NCBI GenBank assembly: GCA_016858145.1
Contig: JAEHOE010000134.1
Location: 186,001-250,000, forward strand
Direction of reading: 5' to 3'
Length of the DNA stretch: 64,000 bases
Origin: Edaphochlamys debaryana
Lineage: Eukaryota; Chlorophyta; Chlorophyceae; Chlamydomonadales
The notes beneath the pieces are model-generated. The model was not told where the DNA came from. It saw only the letters and a list, made by a program, of their open reading frames with translations, and did no database searches. The position numbers and the translations under genes were made by a program. This document shows, one piece after another, positions 59,701-64,000 of this stretch (positions are counted from its first letter, which is position 1; each line of letters starts with the position of its first letter).

Positions 59701-62700
59701 ACCCCAAGCCACCGGCTTTTCCCCTTCTTCCCCACCCCTCAGGTGTCCATCTTCTCCGGCACTCAGGCGGCCCGCGAGGCGGTGTTGGCGGACGCACGGG
59801 CGGGGCGGGTGGCGGCGGTGCTGGTGGGGCAGGGGGGGGGGGGGGATTTGGACTGGGGGGGGCCAACGGGGTTGCCGGCGGTGGACGCGGATCGAGGGGG
59901 GTGTAGCGGCGAGGTCGAGGGGAGGCGACAAGGGGGGGGCGGTCAGCAAGTACTGCACGTACTGGCAGCAGACGCACCGCCCACCTCGACCCGCCTCACC
60001 CCATGCTTTCTCCTCCCCGCCAGTCCTCATACACCTCATCGCCAAAATCTATCCCACCACCCCAGGTGTCCCATGACACCCTACGGGACGCCGGGCCCCT
60101 CCTGGTGGACCCCCGCCTGGCGGCCTACGGGGGGGAGGGGGAGCGGGGGGCAGCCTCGCTGGCGGCGGCGGCGGCAGCCACATGGGATCCGCAGCCGGAC
60201 ACGTCGGAATCCGGATCCGGATCCGCGTCCGATGGGGAGGCCGGCGGCGGGGCCGGGGCAGGCGGCGGGGGAGCGGCGGGGGGCTCCCGCAGCCGGCGGG
60301 CGGGGCAGGGCGGGGCGGCGGCCATGGAGGTCGGGGGGGCTGGCGGGCAGGGGGGGGAGGGTCAGGAGGGGGACGAAGGGGAGGACGAGGAGGAGGGGGA
60401 GGGGGCCCGGCCGCTGTCTGCCCCCGAGGCCCGGGTGGCGGAGGCGGCCGCTGCCGGGTTCGTGCGGTGGCACGTGGCGGTGGTGGACGAGGTTCACCGC
60501 ATCAAGAACACCAAGTGAGGGGGGGGCCCCGGGGGAGGAGTGGGCCTTGGGGGAAAGGGCTGGGCACGGCAGGGTGGCTTGGGGATTGGTGTCATGGTAT
60601 GGTGGTGTCAGGCCCGAGGGTACTGGGGGTGGATGGAGCGGCCCCCTACAGGTATGGGGAGGGGGCAGGGTGGCGCCTGGGGTGTGGTGCGGCGCAGCGG
60701 CCGGGTGCAGACCTGCTCGCCAAGCAACCGCCCTGAGTGTCTTCCTCTCACCCACCCACCCCATCCTCTTCCCCCCTGGCCTCCCCCCTTCCCCCCCCTC
60801 CCCCCCTCCCCCCCCTGTCAGGACCACCACCTACAAGGTCGTGTCGCTGCTGCGCACGCGCCTGCGCTACGGCCTGAGCGGTGGGGGGGGGAAGGGGAGG
60901 GGGGCCCCGGGGGTGCCCCTGGCTGGCTGCGGACACGACCTCTCCCCTCCCCCCCTCCTCGACCCGCACACCCCTGCGCTGCTTCGCCTGATTCTCCTCC
61001 CCAAACTCCCTCCCCCCCCCCCCCCCAGGCACCATCATGCCCAACGCCTTCCGGGAGCTGTGGGCGCAGCTGGACTGGGCGGTGCCGGGCTGCCTGGGTG
61101 GGGGGGTGGGGAGGGAGGGGGGGGTATGCGCTTCCGCAGCTGCCCTGCGCCCCCCTGCATGCATGCACCCTAGCCGGCCAATCCTCCTGACCCCCCCTTC
61201 CATCTCGCTCCTCCCTCCCCCCCAGGCCCCCCCCGCCCCTTCGAGCGGCGCCTGGCCCTGCCCATCCGCCGGGGCATGCAGCGGGGGGCCACAGCGGAGG
61301 TCAAGGAGAGGGTGAGGGGGGGGGGAGGTGAGGGGGATTTGAGTATGGGAGCTTGAGCGGGGAGGGCTTGAGCGGGGAGGGCTGCGGGGGTAGGGGGTGG
61401 GTCAGGGGGTCGAGGGGACCGTGCCCCGCCCTCGACCGTGCCACCGCCTGCCGCCCTCGCCTGCCGCCGCCGACAAGGTCTTGGCCCGGGTCGCCGGCCG
61501 GTCCAAGCCACCTGACGCCCACGCGCCGACCCCTCAGCTCCTCACAGCCCCCACTCCCCCCCCCACTCCCCTCCCCCCCCCCCACAGTCCAAGGCTCGCC
61601 TGGACCAGCTCCACTCCCTGCTTCCCCGCCTGCTCCTGCGCCGCACCAAGGCCCTGCTGAGGGGCCCCCCGCAGCAGCAGCAGCAGCAGCAGCCAGGGGG
61701 TGCACCCGGCGGCGGGGGTCTGCCCAGCCCCCTGGCCGGCCCCCCCCTGCCGCCGCCCGCCCCCGGCGTGCTGCCCTCCAAGACAGACTATGTGGTCTTC
61801 GCGGACCTCAGCCCCGCGCAGGTGGGTGCGTGCATTAGGGTGCTGTTCAACCGCGTGTTTGCAAGTGGTGCTAACGTGGTACCAGGGCTGGGCTTGGCCT
61901 GTGTTTATGCGTGCGTTTGGCAGTTGCCAGGGGGTAAGCGGGGTAAGGGTGTCTTGAAGATGCGGGGTGTTTCATGTGCGTGTGCCACAGCAGATCCGAC
62001 TGTGGCTGTCATTGCGACTAAAGTGGGCTAGCCAAAGGCAGGGGCGGATGCGTGCCCGTGCCTGCCGGTCAGCGGCGGTCGCCTGGTGACTGGGGACCTC
62101 ACTCCCACCCCCCACGCAGCTGAGGGCGTACCGACGGATCATGTCTGCCCCTGACGTCATGGTCCTCCGGGAGTTCGCCAGGTGGGGGTAAAGGCAAAGG
62201 GGAGGGAGATCGGGGCGAGAAGGGGAGAGGGAAGCTGGGCAGACACGTGACACCTAGGATGAGGGGGGCGAGGGGCCACAGGTGCTTCTGTCCCTGTAAC
62301 TGCGGCACAGCCCGCACTCGGCCCGCCACACCCTGGCCCCTCCCCCCGGGCAACCACTCCCCTCTCCCCCCTTTCCACGCGCCCCCAGCGGCGGGCCCCG
62401 CTCCGCCGAGTGCACCTGCGACCTGCCGGTAGAGGTGGAGGTGGTGCCCCCCGGGTCGGACGGGGAGGGCGGGGGGGCGGAGATCTGGCAGAAGCTGCCG
62501 GGGGCCGAGAGCCAGGAGCAGGAGGAGGAGGAGATCGAGTACCTGGCGGCGAGCGCGGGGGCGCACACCCCCCGGTGCAAGGTGGGAGGCAGGGGCAGGA
62601 GGGGATGGGGGTGTGTGGGGGGTGGGCTGATGGGGAGGGTCAGGGAGAGGCCTGAGGTGGGGGGGCCGAGTTGCGCAGGGGGCTGGCTGAGGGATGGAGT

Positions 62701-63763
62701 TCAGCGTGCTGGCTGCAACCGGCTTGGTCCCGCGTGGGCTTGAAGACGGGCAAGCTCGCAAGCCAAGCTTGGCCTAGCTTGTTCCCGCCTGGTCCCAACG
62801 AGATGGCGCACTCGATGGCTAGCGTGCTGGCTAGGCCTTTCTTGGTCCCGCCTGGGCCCGATGACACACAAGCTCGCAAGCCAGCGTGCTGGCTGGGGCT
62901 GGCTTGGTCCCGTCTGGTCCCAACGGGATGGCGCACTCGATAGCCAGCGTGCTGGCTGGGACTGGCTTGGTCCCGTCTGGGCCCGATGGATGAAGGCCAG
63001 CGTGCTGCTGCAACCGGCGTGGTTCCGCCTGGGCCTCAAGATGGGCAAGCTCGGAAGCCAGCGTGCTGGCTGGGCCAGCTGGCTTGGTCCCATCTGGGCC
63101 CGATGGAGGGATCCTTGAACAGGCCAGCGTGCTGGCTGGGACTCTCTTGGGCCCGTCTGGGCCCGATGACACACGCGCTCGCGCGAGCGGGCTGGCTGGG
63201 GCTGGCTTGGTCCCACCGGTCCTCCCGGTGCCCGTGTTGGGCCTCGTTCTGGGGACTGCACCGGGCCCCAGCGCCGTGTGTCCCTCCCCCCTCCCCCCCG
63301 GTCCCCCCCCTCCCCCCAGCTGCTGCGGGCGCTCCGCCGGGGTGTGCTGTGGCGCCAGATCCACGACTGCCCCTGCACCGACGTGTTCCACCCCATCAAC
63401 AACGAAAACGGCTGCAGGTGGGTAGGACGCGGGAGGCAGGGGGGCGGGTGGATGGGCGCGACGGGAATGGTGGCACGTGGCGGTACGTTCGTGACGTTGC
63501 ATGGACGGGAGAGAAGGGATTGGCAAGGAGCGGACGGGGGGCCATAGGGCTGCGTTGCGCGACGGGTGGCGGTGCTTTGGAGCGGCAAAGAGCGCCGCGC
63601 CACGCATCGCCGCGCCGCGCCCGTCGTGACTTGTCCTCCCTCCTCCCTTACCTTCCCTCCGCCCTTCGCCCCCCCCCCCCCGCCCCCCAGGCGCCACACG
63701 CCCCGAGGCTGCCGCTTCTGCCCCTACTGCCTCACGTGGCCCGTCATGTGGCACCTGAGGAAG
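56793..63763 (+). CDS. SNF2-family ATPase, ERCC6L2/CHR9 (SWITCH2) type, 3' end outside window
   Basis: DNA-dependent ATPase of the Rad26/ERCC6-like group, probably acting in DNA repair or chromatin. Exons: 56793-56852, 56929-58734, 59083-59211, 59467-59613, 59743-59823, 60066-60514, 60822-60880, 61029-61097, 61226-61311, 61588-61821, 62120-62181, 62389-62581, 63320-63417, 63691-63763 (1182 visible residues). A disordered Pro/Ala/Gly-rich N-terminus (1-622) precedes the helicase core. Motif I is DDMGLGKT (Lys662), motif II is DEVH (about 882, usually DEGH), motif III region is SGTIMPN, followed by LLRRTK. The Cys-rich run CPC...GCRFCPYC and VVFADLSPAQLRAYRRIM resemble plant CHR9 and ERCC6L2. 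Low-complexity inserts include an acidic block before motif II and seven CAG codons at 61672-61692. Motifs V-VI are beyond the edge. The last donor appears to be GC (AAG/GCAAGA); otherwise the frame would stop at 63823. Confidence 0.87.
58984..59080 (+). repeat. C-rich intronic tandem repeat (CCCCTGCCCCCACA-type)
   Basis: Four to five near-perfect 15-bp units of CCCCTGCCCCCACAC lie immediately upstream of the acceptor at 59082 in the SNF2 gene, extending its polypyrimidine tract. Confidence 0.85.
62700..63225 (+). repeat. Intronic minisatellite, about 63-bp unit, 8-9 copies
   Basis: Within a 738-nt intron of the SNF2 gene. Degenerate units start GCCAGCGTGCTGGCTGGG and continue with CTGGCTTGGTCCCGTCTGGGCCCGATG-like sequence; some add CACACAAGCTCGCAA or ATGGCGCACTCGAT. 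Unit length varies from about 53 to 66 bp. It keeps open frames on both strands but carries no protein signal. Confidence 0.88.
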
Positions 63764-64000
63764 GCAAGAGGGGGGGGGGCTCGGGGGGGGGGGGTGATCC
63801 CCTCGGGTCTGAGGGGATCCTAGTCTTGAAGGCGGATGGGCGGGATGTCTGCCATAGAGCAAGCAAGGCGCCCTTGGAGGGGCGATGACAGGACTGGATG
63901 TGTGTGGGGCACTTACGGCCCCTGGCTGCGCTGCGTCTGTCGCTGGGGCTCTCCGCCAACCGCACCGCGTGTGATTGTGATTATGACTCGTCGTCTTGGC

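Noticed and set aside
62700..63225. Possible CRISPR array
   Set aside because: Units vary in length and sequence with no fixed repeat-spacer pattern, and the array is inside a eukaryotic intron.
63764..63823. Reading through 63763 to a stop at 63823 as the natural end of the SNF2 protein
   Set aside because: That would remove the second helicase lobe and end in ARGGGARGGG-type intron translation; a GC donor with continuation to the right is more consistent with the family.

Overview
The window is nuclear DNA of a photosynthetic green alga, probably a chlorophycean (Chlamydomonas/Volvox-like). The reasons are very GC-rich sequence, genes cut into many short exons by C-rich introns ending in (C)nAG, plastid-targeted proteins (glycerol-3-phosphate acyltransferase, an ELIP/LHC-like protein, a thylakoid-type coiled-coil protein), and nucleotide cyclases with an extracellular solute-binding-like domain, an architecture I associate with volvocine algae. 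I joined exons by hand from GT/GC-AG sites with reading phase kept. No transcript evidence was available.

Layout, left to right. 1-4409 (+): 3' part of a large class III nucleotide cyclase (paralog A; its start is outside the window). 5744-9192 (+): secreted multicopper oxidase with a Met-rich repeat tail. 10579-23005 (+): SAC3/GANP-type mRNA-export protein, 28 exons. 23862-25191 (-): ribosomal stalk protein P2, divergent from 26024-27581 (+), plastid GPAT. 28470-29523: non-autonomous hAT-type transposon with perfect 15-bp terminal inverted repeats and an 8-bp target duplication. 30092-31136 (-): small UPF0729/C18orf32-like membrane protein. 32471-37938 (+): predicted thylakoid coiled-coil protein of unknown function, 14 exons. 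39673-50595 (+): complete cyclase (paralog B, 25 exons, 2489 aa). 52707-55193 (+): ELIP/LHC-like three-helix protein. 56793 to beyond the right edge (+): SNF2-family ATPase of the ERCC6L2/CHR9 type.

The most notable system is the cyclase pair. The complete copy joins a signal peptide, a bacterial-type solute-binding ectodomain, one membrane span, a C1 cyclase domain split by about 1,290 residues of mostly disordered sequence, and a C2 domain. Metal-binding and transition-state residues are divided between C1 and C2, so one composite active site is expected. The two paralogs are nearly identical in their C-terminal exons but diverged in introns and linkers, which suggests a recent duplication or gene conversion.

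Apart from the cyclase pair the genes are functionally unrelated housekeeping, plastid and signalling genes, as is usual for a eukaryotic chromosome. I saw no CRISPR array, no operon and no convincing tRNA or rRNA gene.
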